From Durusdinium trenchii (Eukaryota > Sar > Dinophyceae > Suessiales > Symbiodiniaceae), in the NCBI GenBank assembly GCA_963970005.1, contig CAXAMN010018813.1, positions 27,458-91,457 of the forward strand: a stretch of DNA of 64,000 bases, read 5' to 3'. The translations under genes and the position numbers were made by a program. Every line of letters starts with the position of its first letter. Position 1 is the stretch's first letter. Below the pieces are notes generated by a model, which ran no database searches, had not been told where the DNA came from, and saw nothing but the letters and a program-made list of their open reading frames with translations. Below are positions 43,255 through 55,404 of this stretch, one piece after another.

Positions 43255-43746
43255 CCAGGTGAAGATCACGCGCGCGCCGCAGAGGATGCCCTCCGGCAGC
43301 TGCGACTGCTGCACATAGACGTCACCTCCCACCGCCCAAACCGGTGAACCTCTCGAGGTTGGGGAGGTGAGTCGGTGGTCCGTGTCGGACGGAGTAGGTG
43401 AGGGGGGCAAGAGATGCGATAATCCGTAGCGATGGCCTCCAACCTAATTGGGGAAAAAACAAACTGCGCAAGGCTTCCCAGCAAAACATCACCCTGCTGT
43501 GGAATCAGTCTTCTTAGTTTGCCACGTAAGCCCTGCAACCACATCACACATGAGAGAACAACACATCTCGGACTCGTCTGCGTGGTTCTCTAGTGTACTC
43601 ACATTGTACACGCACACGCTCCAGGATCCCATTGCACACGCCCCCTCCGACAGCTGCGAGGGACGGCCATAGTGCCGCTGCAGCTCTTCGTTATGTACAA
43701 AGCCGTAGCCCGTGGAGCTGGAGAAGCTTCGCAAGGTGCCCCGCCA
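43255..43746 (-). CDS. Cold-shock-type nucleic-acid-binding domain protein (two exons)
   Basis: Predicted RNA/DNA-binding beta-barrel. Exon 1 (43665-43746, after a GGAGCAG acceptor) encodes VWRGTLRSFSSSTGYGFVHN then EELQRHYG. Exon 2 (43255-43325) encodes DVYVQQSQLPEGILCGARVI then FTW. The intron 43664-43326 has GTCCCT...GGGAG ends, and the split Arg codon C|GT rebuilds GYGFV...HYGRDVYVQQSQL, the consensus path through the RNP1-like and RNP2-like strands of a CSD. The final PQA strand should be in a further exon and was not found. Many dinoflagellate proteins carry CSDs; cold response cannot be inferred. Exon 2 ends at a GT donor beside satellite DNA. Confidence 0.85.
43427..43448. repeat. Single 21-bp satellite copy in the CSD intron
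   Basis: TAGCGATGGCCTCCAACCTA, identical to the unit beside the 16.8-kb gap. Confidence 0.85.
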
Positions 43747-44430
43747 CACCTGCTCCATCCTCGGCCATGAAGGAGCAACCGAACATGGGGCTCCCATCCA
43801 TGTTTAACCTATCTGTTTATCTGTCTGCCTGCCTGCCTGTGCCTCGATTTTTGTTGTCTAGTCTAAAGTCTAAAAATCTATCTACCCAGGCGGATGTCGC
43901 CTCATCCAATCGAAACGTTTGTTTGATGTTTTGATTGATGGGATTGAGAAATTCAGAAGCAGCCCCTCAAATACATTCATTGGACACACAAGTTTGCAAG
44001 GAGCTGCTTGTAGATGTCCATGGCGAAGCATGAAAGCTTGCAAAACACTCATCCTTCAAAAGAAGAAGACATAACACGTTGGCATCGCGGAAGGGTCATC
44101 TGACATGGGACCCACCACTGGTTCCAGGAAATGATGCCAAGCATCGCTCCCCCCGCGTGCGGGGGCGTCGGCACGGCTACGGGCATGCCGCCATTGGTCA
44201 CAGCGAGGCGGAGATGGGGATCCCTCATTTTGAGACATCCGTGTCGGATCTACAGGCAACTTTAGCCAAACTGATGACCTATCAAGTGATTCAAATAATG
44301 CCGTCAAGAAAAGACCGGCGTTTACTCCTTGCCCATATGACCATGTAGCTGCGTGACTGCATACCTGGTCAACTCCTCCACCTATTGACTTATTCAATGG
44401 GCCATTTGCACCTTCTTCACGACAGCTGAT

Positions 44431-44443
44431 CATTTTGGCTCAA
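44431..44443 (+). other. Possible relict of the dinoflagellate spliced leader
   Basis: CATTTTGGCTCAA matches 13 consecutive bases near the 3' end of the 22-nt DinoSL; the next base is A where DinoSL has its final G, and the 5' part does not match. Relict leaders mark reinserted mRNAs, but this is short. Confidence 0.25.
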
Positions 44444-44603
44444 ACTGTTGGAAAGCAGCTCCGTGCCCTTCAGCCTCTACAGCCACATGTTTCTTCGAGC
44501 AGCTTAATCACAAAACCACGTGTTGCAACGCACTCCATCCTCCACACCTTCTAGTAGCAGTAGCTTCTTTCTCAGATCTCACCCACTCAGTCAGCCGGGC
44601 CCG

Positions 44604-44697
44604 CCTCCCAGTCAGCCGCCGCGGTGATGGCAGCATTGAAGGACACCACCGTCGGGGAGATCCGGAGGGCCTCCATCTCAAAGAGCAGGGCCTCGCG
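44604..44697 (-). CDS. PPR2 exon d
   Basis: Encodes EALLFEMEALRISPTVVSFN then AAITAAADWE; GC donor. Clear PPR turn and helix A. Confidence 0.75.
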
Positions 44698-47600
44698 CAT
44701 GTCGACGAGTGGTGAGGAGGCTGCTTCACCAGTCGGAGACAAAGGGAGGCTGCGATGGACAGGATCCGCCCCCTCCTTCTTCCGCCCCCTTCCGCGCGCC
44801 CGGAACGGCCGAAGTGTCTCGACCGCGCCCGCACGGCGCACCGAAGCGTCGAAACACCGAAGAGCTGAGTGTCCCGGACAAAGCTTTGCTGCCACTCGTG
44901 GGCGCGGGCGCCTGGGCTGGGCTGGAAGGTTTGGGCGCCTGCTTGGGCCTAAAACTGCACCGAGACGTGTAAAGAAGCGAAAGCGCGATGGCACAAATGT
45001 AGCAATTCAGGAAACTTGTGGTGCATGTTGCTCTTTATCACTTGGCGGGTAAAGGTAGCCACAAAACCGACATTGTCAGGTGGAGTCAGACGTTCACTAT
45101 GTTCACTCAAGCATCATTAAGCATCAAAGGGCTCCAAAAGTAAGGGACCCCGTGACCCCATGGCTGCACATGTCTGCTTCCAGAACTGCTGTGGTCCGGG
45201 AGCCCCTACATGCAGAGATGGCGGTGTTGAAGCCTGAACAGCAAAATCTAGGGCAACAACTGGAGCTTTGCGAATGGCCGCAGATAGGTCAAAGCTGTGG
45301 CGCTGCAAAGGGGGGCGATGGAGCTGCACGGAATCAAAAATGGAATGGTGGGGAGAAAGCAAACTGGAAAAGTAATGGTGACAGACCGGTGCCACTATGC
45401 CTGAATCATGATTACATTGACATCTTAAAGGCAATGCAAAACAGGTGGCAACGTTGGTGGCATCACCTCTGCAACCGTTGCTCCCCGTGTGTCGGTTGCG
45501 GACCTGTGGGACCTGATTCCCAACCGGGCTCCCAGCTCATGGAGTCGGGGCTCACATCCAACCAGGGTGAGGCCGCCTCACAAAATGTGGTTAGCCACAT
45601 AAGGACGAGGATGTGGATGACAGGAGAGCACATCATTCCGGGTGTTTTGGTGATGCCCTTGGCGATGGTGCTGCTGAAACCAAGAGCAGGCTTCCAAACA
45701 TGCTTGTTGCTAAAATGCTACGAACCGAACTGACTTCCCGAGCAGGTGCTTCCCTGGCCGCACTTTAAGACCGAAGATTAACAAACAGGACAAAACGCCC
45801 GCACTTCGGCACCTTTACCACGGAGATGGCAGCTTGCCAGGCTAAGCGTTCGCCACAGCTTTGCACCTTGCTTCTTCTGGTGCATGCTCACCGAATCTCA
45901 CCAATTGGGATGTTTAAAAGCTTCGTGGCAGGTCTTCCGGCACCTGACACTGGTTCCGGTACTCATAACTGGGTTCAGTAGCATGTGCGGATGTCACCCT
46001 TCACGGTCCTAATTGCACCTTGGCCCTGCGAACCCAATTCCCAATTGTTGCTCAAACGGACACCCAGTGGTGGATAGAATGCAGACTGGAAGCCTGCAGG
46101 ACAACTGTACATCAAAGGGCCCCAAACTGCATGCGCAATTGACAAGCTCCCACTCACTGTCCACAATGGCCTTGAAAGACTGGGACTAGGCACTAGGCAC
46201 GTTGATCAATGACTCGGCGTGATTCATTCCCATCTGTACAAGCATGGAGCCCATTACATTGCACTTGGGCACCCCTGCCAGAGTGTTTAAGGTCATGTGA
46301 TCACTCTTCAACTCCTTGCAACATCCGCGATTTGGCAAGAGGATGTTTTTACACGGGGGATCTTTAACAAAGAAATGCCACAAAGTGCACGAAGGAAGCC
46401 AGCAAATCACGGCTTCAATCAAAAATCAAAACAAACACCGAAAAAACACTCGAACAGAAAGCCTTGGTTTTGTTTCACTATGTGTTGTCTTTCTGGTGGT
46501 TCCGGCTTCCCTTTTTTGTTCAAGTGTGACTTCAAATCCATGGCAACAACGGATCTGGCAACGTCGCTGTGTTGTACTGGATGCATCCTACAGGACAGTC
46601 GAAGCAAGTGATGGCACCCTGTGGGTCAAAGGCTCAAAGCACCATGGCTTTGGCCTACATAAATGCTGACTTTGGATGCAGAACGAGCTGCAGTCATTGC
46701 ATTCGATCATTGGAGCAATAATCGCCCCCAACCGTTCCCAGAAAAATCCTACCACAAAATGGTTGGGCTTCTTTCCGACATAATTCCTTATTGTGATGAT
46801 TGTGAGACAGTGATGGCGACACGGCCAAAATTTGACAAGCACATTTGATCATGTGATGGTCTAGTGAGGAGGAGGAGAAGGAAAAAAAAAAACACGGTGG
46901 CATGTACTGAAACGAAGGGTCCGGTCCACCTCACCCATGGAACGAGACTTGCGGCACATCCTCCGTCTGTCCTCTATGGCCACCAAATTCCCCTCCCAGC
47001 CCAGCTTGCCATTCCTCGGCCGTCGGCGAAGCGGTCCGTCGGTGCTGGTCGTCCATCGAATGTGTGACGTCTTACGCAGCAAGGTGGCTCGCCTGTAGCG
47101 CATGGCAGCATTGAAAGGCACTGCTGAGAGCTCTAGCCCCTTCTGCTGTAGCATCTGCGCAGGCATGAGGAAGGACATGCAGTGACTGGACATTCTTTAT
47201 GTTCATGCAACTCAAAATCCCCTCCAAAGGTCCTCACAGGTCCTCACGCGTCACGGGTCCCCACACCTGCAGCAGCTGGCTTCCTCTGCGCCATTCGCGG
47301 CTTCGACCTCGAGAGCAAGTGGAGCTGGTCACAGCCACTTCTCCCGTGTCGCAAGACGCCTCACGACGCCTCCAGAATCGGAGCTCAAGCAGATCGTCTG
47401 AAAGAAATCGGCCGGGCGACGGTCGCTCATGAGAGCCGGGGAGGTCGCTCATCGACAGACTCGCAAAAAAGAAAAGGAGAAAAAGGGTCGACCCAAAACT
47501 GGGATATGTTGTTTTTGAGACCCAAATATAAACTTGTATTTTTGGTTTACAAGATTGCACTGAGACATTCTCTAAGAAAATGCGACAATGACTCTGTTGA

Positions 47601-49177
47601 GTTACCACTAGTTGCCCGAGAGCACATGTACCAACCACGACAAGAAACTCTTTGAGCTCCTGCAAAAATGTCCTTGCTTCCACTTCCGCACGCTCCACCC
47701 CCTGTGCCCCTTTCATACCAACCCCTTTCAGCCCGAAACACCACAAGCCGTCAGCGCAGCCGTGCCCACACGCTGCCACTCAACTACCGGCCATGCCTGC
47801 AACAGCATCTCGCAAGACACTGGTGACAGCGCGTGTCTTCGCCCGTCGTACGTGCATGTCCCGGTCGAACGTTCCACAAGCGCTCCAGCAAAGGTTTGGT
47901 GCCATCGACACTGACCCCGCCGGGGCAGTGGGGCGTCCTTTGCTTTCATGGAGTCAAGCTCAACTGATTGACGTGAGCTGGCCATGTCTCCCGCCGTTCT
48001 CAGGTCACTCGCACCTGCAGCGCCTCATCCTTCCTCCTGGACAAGCGCGAAGAAAGAAATCCCCGCCTTTGACCTACAAGCCTTCACCTGGTGCCAGTGG
48101 CGGAGGGGAGGCAGCATCCCGGCCGGCTGTGGGTCAACACCGGGACCACCCCAAATGAACAAACTAGACTACTTGGAAAGTCAAGCTACAAGTCCGGACC
48201 AAGACTCCAGGTTTTGATCCATCCGAATTTTGCAGGTATGTCAGCTGTGACTTCTTCGGGATGACCTTCGCCTCTCCTCAGCAGCTGCTCCAACATCTCG
48301 CACGCTGTCCGCCACTGGCTCGCTGCGCCGCAGGCCTCGCATGGCGCCAACTCAAGCACTGGACGAACGAAACCAGCACTATCCTTCCACCAACTATGTA
48401 CAGTAACTTCAAAACGGGACATCCAAAGTCTGTTGGCCTGCACAATATCCCACAAGCTGTGAATATACAATAGGTTCATCTCAATATCAGTCATCAGCCT
48501 ACCTGCAACGGCGCACCACGTGCCACCCCGCACGCTCCAAGAGGCTTTAAGAGTCCACGGTCGACTTGCTCCAACGATATACAGTAAGTATATAAGCATA
48601 CACCACCCAAACAGAGGACGGTAAAGGCAGCAGGTTTTTTTGGTGGGAGTGGATGGATTTTTTTGAACCGGTGCCCTGCTGATTGTGACATGGCCAGTTT
48701 TGTCGTGTTGTATGCTCTTCTCTTCCCTTACCCCACCCTCTGCCGAGCCGCGAGAAAAACAGAGCCAAACACTCCGCCGTCCGGGCGCAAGCGCCGCGAG
48801 CAAATTCCACTAAACTCCTGCTTTGGCCAACAAATGAGCCACTCCAACTGGTGTAAATGTGAATTTTGGGGAGTTGCATGGCACGCCGGCACTCATCGCA
48901 CTTAATTAGGAAGCAATCATTCATCAATCAAACAGACAATTCTATAATCATATCAGTGTCTTGGTCGTTTCGAGGATTGATTCTTGTAGTGCCGACATTC
49001 AGTTAGCACCCTGATGAACTAGTTCGGTGGAGAAATCTTGCAACTACTTGGCCGTGTCAAACCTGCTCAGGGCGAGAATGTTATGGCCCTTTCCCCCACA
49101 TTCGTGGGGCTCCTCGATGAGCGCCAAGGCCAGTTGCCAATGCCCGCTCTTCTCAAACGCCCTCACTGCAGCACCTG
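44604..49177 (-). CDS. PPR-repeat protein gene 2 (multi-exon)
   Basis: A second probable organellar RNA-binding PPR protein. Minus-strand exons: 49060-49177 (AVRAFEKSGHWQLALALIEE), 48240-48341 (ACGAASQWRTACEMLEQLLR), 47098-47157 (MLQQKGLELSAVPFNAAM) and 44604-44697 (EALLFEMEALRISPTVVSFN then AAITAAADWE). Each has the PPR helix pattern, and several end at GC donors. A weaker candidate is 47728-47815 (VVEWQRVGTAALTACG). Introns of 0.8-2.4 kb are long, so these exons could belong to more than one gene. The protein's start, any transit peptide and its end were not found. Confidence 0.7.
47098..47157 (-). CDS. PPR2 exon c
   Basis: GCGCAG acceptor, GC donor. Encodes MLQQKGLELSAVPFNAAM. Confidence 0.7.
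48240..48341 (-). CDS. PPR2 exon b
   Basis: Encodes CEACGAASQWRTACEMLEQL then LRRGEGHPEEVTAD. Confidence 0.7.
49060..49177 (-). CDS. PPR2 exon a
   Basis: AACCCAG acceptor region. Encodes AVRAFEKSGHWQLALALIEE then PHECGGKGHNIL, close to the dinoflagellate PPR consensus. Confidence 0.75.
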
Positions 49178-51439
49178 GGTTCATCATGTCGCCCGTTGTG
49201 TGGGGCGTCGGCAAGTGTCACTTGTGTCTTAATGTTTCCGAGGTCTGGCAAGGAACCCAGCGCCGGCACGTCCACCACGGCATCGGCTTTCAGCAAAAGA
49301 GCCGCCGCTGCGCGCCACAAGGAACGCCTGAAGAAGAGCTGAGGAAAACGAGCACGTCACAGCGTTGTTGTTGGCACAGGGTTCCCTACGCTCTGGACTG
49401 TACACACTGCCCCACACCTAAGCAGCCACACGACCTCGTAGCAGAAAGTGGGATGCTGAACCCTGGCCACTGGAACTGGTGTGTTGGGGAACATGCGTGA
49501 CCACGCATACCAGCGTTCTCAACGGGTGAGTCTCGCAACGGTGAGAGTCGAGAGTCGTGAACCGCTGATCCAAATTGTAACCGTCGAACAGCAACGGCCT
49601 CTTTCCACAAAGGCTCTTCTATGCTGTGGCTGTGGTGATAAAATCGTTGGTCGCGGTTCCTTTTCAGTGTTGTCTGCGTTGGTCTGACCAATTCTTGGGA
49701 AAACGGGGCGCCACTCGAGCCAAACCCGCCGGATGTACTGCAGAAAGTGGGTCTTTGTGAAGCACCGGTGTTGATGCTGTGTTCGATGACGACTCGCACA
49801 TCGGTTCTGGAGGATGGATGACATGGATGATGTGAGGATGGATGGGAAATGAGGAACAGTGCAAATGAAAATTTCCCGGACCAAAAGGGGAAACAGGAAT
49901 GAGGCAAAACGACATGGTAACGAGGAGGAAGAAACGAAAAGAAGAGTTATAATGTGGATGAAGCATGCGGGTGACTACCTGGAGACAAAATATATGCTGG
50001 AAGGAAGTCCCTGTGTTTGTGGTTTGTGGAATTCAATCTTGACTCCCGCCTGGCAAACGAGGCCAAAAGCACAGTGACCTCCTTCGCACCGCGTAACTCT
50101 TCCGCCAAGGTCTCGCTGACCAAGTGCGGCAAGGAACCTGCACACCCCAGCGGCTGCACGGGGGCTATGATAATGTATCAAGAACGGTGCGACATGTGTG
50201 TGAGCGTGATTAACATATTGTAGAAAAGGAGGCTCAGAACAGTGCCCCCCTCACAAGGCACCGAAACGCAACTAGTTTTGGAACAATTATATACTCCTGA
50301 GGCTGCAAAAGGTCAGCGCTGGATGGTCTAATCGGTCCATAGGGCCTGTCGGGGTTGCTGGGTTCTGCAACAGCCGTAGCAAGGAGACTTTGTCCACTGC
50401 GGCCGCAAACCGTGCCGACCTGCCCCAAGCAAAAAGAAGGATGGAGCATGTGAGCACAAGCTGGCATCTTCCAACAACTATTAGATAGGTCACCTTCTTC
50501 TTTTGTGTTACTTTGCTTGGGTCGGGGCTAGCCCAATCGCTGGTTTTTTTCGAGCATGGCTACAAGTCCTAGCTGGGGCACGGGAGGTCCGCGCGCGAAG
50601 AAAAAACAAGGCTGCAACCTGAGTGACAATGCAATGTGTGAGCTGGTGAAGAGTATGGCCGCGATTTGAATGGTTTTTGTGATATGTTTTGGTGCGCTAA
50701 CCAACCTGCACAAACGGGTGCGCGATCCGGGCGTGCCAAAGTTTGTGGCACAGCCATCGTTGGTCCTCCAAAGGGCACATGGTCCATTCACCAAGGTCTG
50801 GTCCAGTGACTGGGCAGTCAAACAAACCAAAACCCGTTTTGTTCCAGAAACCTTATGGAGTCCTACTGCCGAAATCATGGTCGTCCTTCAATTTCAAAAC
50901 CCCCACAAACGTTTTTCTTCCTTGCCTCAACCTCTCGCAACAATTGATGGCTCAAACGCACCTATCACTGACCAATTCACAACCCACCGCTGCCCAATCA
51001 TTCTTAAGCCGTGTCAGTCCGGCGCATCTCATGGCAGGGCGGCCCATGGCCCGCGAAGGGCGTTCAAATGCAAAACGCCAGTCGACCATCCCAAATCATA
51101 ATCGGCATGGGCAACGGAACAAGCTGTCCAACCAACCACCTACATCAGCGGCGTTGCGTGTGTGAAACCTATACCAGTGGCGTGAACAGTAACACTATGA
51201 TTTTCCCCGTTCTTGTACCTTGCCCGTTTTGTATCTGTTTCCAAGTTACTACCAGCGGCGTTGTGCAACGGCCGCTTGGAGGAAGGCCCCTCCGCTGATG
51301 AAATGACATCCACTGTATTCCGGCTATCAAGTGCAAGAGAGCCCCTTGTGGAATGAATGCCGTTCCTTCCGTCCTTCTAAGAGCCAATAAGCATCAACAA
51401 ATGTGGTTCTGGGACTTCAGCATCATCGGGGACATCGGG

Positions 51440-51523
51440 AACGTCAGCATCACAACATTGTCATCGATCACAACATTGTCATCGATCACAACATTGTCAT
51501 CACCACAACATTGTCATCGATTA
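51440..51523. repeat. 18-bp tandem repeat
   Basis: About four units of ACAACATTGTCATCGATC. Confidence 0.9.
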
Positions 51524-52828
51524 GTCGTGTGATTAAAATGGGGTGGTGGGGGTGGGTTGGGGGGGTGAGGGGTAAAGCAACTACGAACAACAGGTGCTAC
51601 ACACGTATAGCGTAGACACGCCTAGGGGACCTACAGTAGGACCCTAGAAATTACAAACAGGCACAAATTTTCTTCGTGTCGAAGCTTACGGCTGCTAAAA
51701 TGAAATGCAAGCCATCAAACAAAAGAAGGGCAGACCATCAGACATAGCTCTTCTTTTGGCCGTGCAAATGCACTGTGATTTACGCTGTAAAAAGCACCAC
51801 ATCCATTTTTCACTGGTGCCAGAAGTATTTTTGAATGTTTTTTCCGCATGAAATGCCATATGCAAAAAGCATGAAATCACACCTTGACTGGGGAGATGAA
51901 AAAACACCTTGTCCAAATCTGGCATTACTCTGTTCATATTCGACTTCTTCGCGCGGATTTTTCAAAAAAAACGTTTGTCTTAGTACTTTTTCAATGCATC
52001 AAAGCAAGCGCACTTTATCAGAAACACAGGCAGGCTCCGCGTTTTGGACTCGTCTGACGTTTGCTTGTGTTGTTGTCACCCGGAGAACCCCCGTCTGCAG
52101 CCACAAATGTTAAAGGCGAAACTCCGCATGAAGTCGGGGTTCGTATGGAACACACACGTGAAGCACCCAACGAACTCACCGGGTTCCTGGCTGAAGTTTG
52201 GGTTTTCGTGGCCAAGGGCGGAGAGGGCATTGTGCAAGCAACAACACAATACAACACAATCCAGCCTGCAGCGAAACAAATCCAACAAGTCCAGCTGGAC
52301 ATGAAACCAACATTTTTCCTCAAACCTTCAGCCGTATGTATCATTACCCTTGCCTGCTTGAAAATTCCAGAGTTTCATCAGTTCCACGGCAGCCGTGGAA
52401 CCTGCGCCAATGAAAGCAAAACTGACACAGTCAGGGACCAGGTTTTGTATAAGTGTTTTACTTAATGTCGAAATCTCACCTTTGTGTCTGGCAGCAGCTG
52501 AGTCGGTGGTCCTTTCCAAGCGCGAAAGTGAAGGTTTCAACATACCCCTCCGCATTCCACCAGGGGGTCTTGCTTGGGATTTCATAGATATAAAACGGTG
52601 GGGTTGGACGTACTGGGGGGTATGTTTTGGGGGTATGGACCCCCTCGGTCCGGATAATTTGGTGAGTATGGTATGGACCCTCATTTTGAACGTGTTTGGA
52701 TACCTGTCAGCACTCGTGTCCGTGATACACTGCAACGAGGACAAACGAGTGATTTTATAGAGAGGAAATCGGGATGAAACTTGTACCTCGTAACTCGTAC
52801 ATATTGTCCAACGTTGTCAAATCTCTAT

Positions 52829-53290
52829 GAAGTCCTGCGTTCAAACGTGCTGGCGGGACGAAACCTCTATACAGCCGCACGCTTGACCCTGTTGGGGCAC
52901 TCATAATACACAGATATACATAGTGTCAAGTCTCTATGAAATCCTGCGTTCAAACGTACTGGCGGAACGGAAAAACAGGCCACCACTATAAAGTCCCATG
53001 CTTGACCCCGCTGGAGGACTTATACTCAGACAGTCTGTATCTATGAAATCCTGCGTTCAAACGTACTGGCGGCATATATCTGGACATTCTTGATAGCACG
53101 CCAATCAATGTCTATAAAATCACAGTGCATTCGATTTTTAAATACAAAATCACTGTGCAATGGGTGGGGACCCCCTCTTTAACGTTCATATGAAATGAAA
53201 GTTCACTATGAAATGGGGGGAGGACCCCCTACTTTCATTTGTATGAGACGGTTTTATAAGGGGTGGACCCCCTGATTTCATAGTGGCGTA
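52829..53290. repeat. Dispersed direct repeats and inverted-repeat cluster
   Basis: Three copies of CTATGAAATCCTGCGTTCAA followed by ACGTACTGGCGG (near 52829, 52927 and 53039) precede a GGACCCCCT-rich segment. There CACTATGAAATGGGGGGAGG (53204 onward) is nearly complementary to the stretch ending TGATTTCATAGTG at 53285, so a hairpin can form. A further GGACCCCCT occurs at 52637. Confidence 0.75.
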
Positions 53291-53889
53291 TTGGATGGGG
53301 TATATTTCGACCAACATGTGTTTCTGGCATTTCTTTCCCCACCTCCAAAACTTAAAAAAAACAACAAATTGTCTACCATGTACTGCCACGGACGCAAGCC
53401 AATTGCAACATGAACAACACTTGTCATGCGCTAATGCAAACACGGCGAAACACGTTGTTGATCTTTCTCCGCGAGGGCAGCAGTACGAGCTATGTATAAG
53501 TGGGGCGGCTGCCCTAGCACCAGGCCCCCCATCCGTTGAAGGGGAGAAACAACGCGAGAGGGTCGGAGCTGCAGCGTCCGTACCATTGTTGAACGCATTA
53601 CTTGTGGCCCACGTTGGATGCAGGATCCAGCGGTACATTGGCAAGAGGTTCTCCATTACACCCAGTATACTGTGCAGTGGGCCCAAACCACAAGTCGTCC
53701 GATGGATTTGAGCATGATGACACTGGCCAAAACCAAAATGTTTCTGCATGGCGCTGGCCATTCTGATTGGCGGCTTTTGCAACATTTCGTTCTCGAAAAG
53801 GGTGAATAAGCGAGCATGCCTCAGAGCACACAAATGAAAGCACGCATATGTGATCACGCGTGTGAATTTTCCCTGTTGTTGGTATCTTG

Positions 53890-54014
53890 TGTACAGCCGA
53901 GTTCTGTCCATGGTGCATTCCGCCGCCGTTTGGGTTTACAGGGCCCTTGAGCTTATCCGCGCTTACGCCTGCGTGAAAACGCCGTTGGACGTCGCGGTCG
54001 GGACCAATTTCACA
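53890..54014 (+). repeat. LTR of copia element 2, plus orientation
   Basis: 125 bp from TGTACAGCCGAG to CAATTTCACA. Shares 122 of 125 bases with the inverted copy at 59509-59633, and the boundaries are set by that comparison. Confidence 0.9.
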
Positions 54015-54015
54015 T

Positions 54016-54030
54016 TGGTAGCGGAGCAGG
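54016..54030 (+). promoter_or_regulatory. Primer-binding site (initiator tRNA-Met type)
   Basis: TGGTAGCGGAGC begins one base after the LTR. It complements a CCA-terminated tRNA 3' end (…GCTACCA) and resembles the initiator tRNA-Met primer site used by copia elements. Confidence 0.7.
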
Positions 54031-54301
54031 TTCGGGTTCGTCCCGCTGCATCCATCAACCCCTAAATCCACCGATCCAGGATTCGTTCGTGCATTCGTGC
54101 CGAGAATCTGCAACCAAGTTTTCTTGAAATTGCCCGTTGAGGCCTGACAGACAAGGAATGTCGGTCGCAGGACTTCGCTTTAATCCCGACAAGAATTCAG
54201 CAGGCGGTACTCATTTGGAGACCAAATCTGGTTCGTACATCTACTATGGTGATGCCGCATCGTTTCGTGACTGAGAATTTCGCACCCGCCCTCGCATTCG
54301 T

Positions 54302-55400
54302 TTGTGGAAAGAAGGCAACAAACACAAGAGCCATTCCAGAAAGAGCACTCCAGCGACAACACCAAAGAAGGGTGACATGCCCAATGGAGGTACTGAGGAG
54401 GACGCTGAGCTCCCAGGTTTCCCTCCTATCGAACCGGAAGAAGAAGAAGAGGAAGTAGTTGTCACCAAGCCAGACATCAGCCCGCTCGTGAACAAGATTC
54501 TTGAATGTTTGCGTGGAGATGCCTTTTTGCTCGCCAGGGACGTCGGTCTTGATGCCCTGACCAGTGAGGAAGGATTGGAAGACCTATTGCAGAAGATGAA
54601 GGCTTTCGTTTTCCCACGTGCCAATGAGGAGGCGAAGGAGTTGTTCCGCGCTGGCCAGAAGCACGGAGGCCCTTTGTCTCGCCAGCCTGGAGAATCCATG
54701 CTGTCCTACACCAACCGTCGCAAACGTTGGTGGTCTGTGTTGCAGGAATTGGATTCGACCATGGTGCTGAGTGACAGTCTTCGTGCCGAACTGTTGCTCG
54801 AATTGTCTGGTTTGTCACGCCAGGAGATCCTTGTGACCAAAGCATGTGCCAACCCCAAGAACTTCGAAGGATATTGCAAGGTTCTCGTTGACCACTACTC
54901 AGGACTTCAGCTCGGTGCATTCAATGCATTCGGCAAAGCAAAAGGCAAAGGCAAAGGTTTTGGCAAGAAAGGTTTCAAAGGTAAAGGCAAAGGCAAGGTT
55001 GTCCGCAGCCAAATGAGCATTGAGCAACGCCGTGCCAAGCTTCGTGACCTGAAGGCCAAGTCCAAGTGTCTTCGCTGTGGCGGCATGGGACATTGGGCAG
55101 GTGACCCTGGTTGCAAGTTTGCCAAGAAGCCACAAACCCCGAAGCCTACTGCCAACCTAGCCTATGAGAGTGAGTCATCAGATGATGAAGAAGGGTTTTT
55201 TTATGTAGGTGTAGCCACGTCTACCGAGCAGACCAATGCTGCCATGATGGCATTTCGATCAGGAGCATCCGGTAAGGGTTCTCGTCCCCGTCCGTCGCAG
55301 GCACAGTCGTCCATGGCTCATGCAAATGATGCCACTTCGTCCGAATTAGGCACCCGAGTGACTCCGTCGTCGGTCGAGCGCCCCATGGGATTCGACAATT
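54302..55400 (+). CDS. Copia 2 gag with CCHC knuckle
   Basis: Nucleocapsid/structural protein remnant. The acidic N-terminus is followed by a helical gag core (DISPLVNKILECLRGDAF, SYTNRRKRWWSVLQEL), a Gly/Lys-rich basic tract and a zinc knuckle CLRCGGMGHWAGDPGC at residues 256-271. The spacing CX2CX4HX6C is the same as in copia 1. Coding sense leaves this frame near 55400, where the next frame takes up FQIGQFKGKTYWDVLHRQ. Confidence 0.85.
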
Positions 55401-55404
55401 CAAT

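Larger units (their letters stand above)
49180..53889. other. Spacer between PPR2 and copia element 2
   Basis: No gene recognised. It contains the 18-bp tandem repeat at 51440-51523, and the repeat and inverted-repeat cluster at 52829-53290. A minus-strand stretch near 50060-50140 (KEVTVLLASFARRESRL) is only vaguely PPR-like. Confidence 0.45.

Noticed and set aside
47728-47985. Additional PPR exon
   Set aside because: VVEWQRVGTAALTACG fits only loosely; kept as a remark in the PPR2 entry.
50670-51165. Two overlapping plus-strand frames of about 140 codons
   Set aside because: No recognisable motif, opposite strand to the local genes, and composition like the surrounding spacer.
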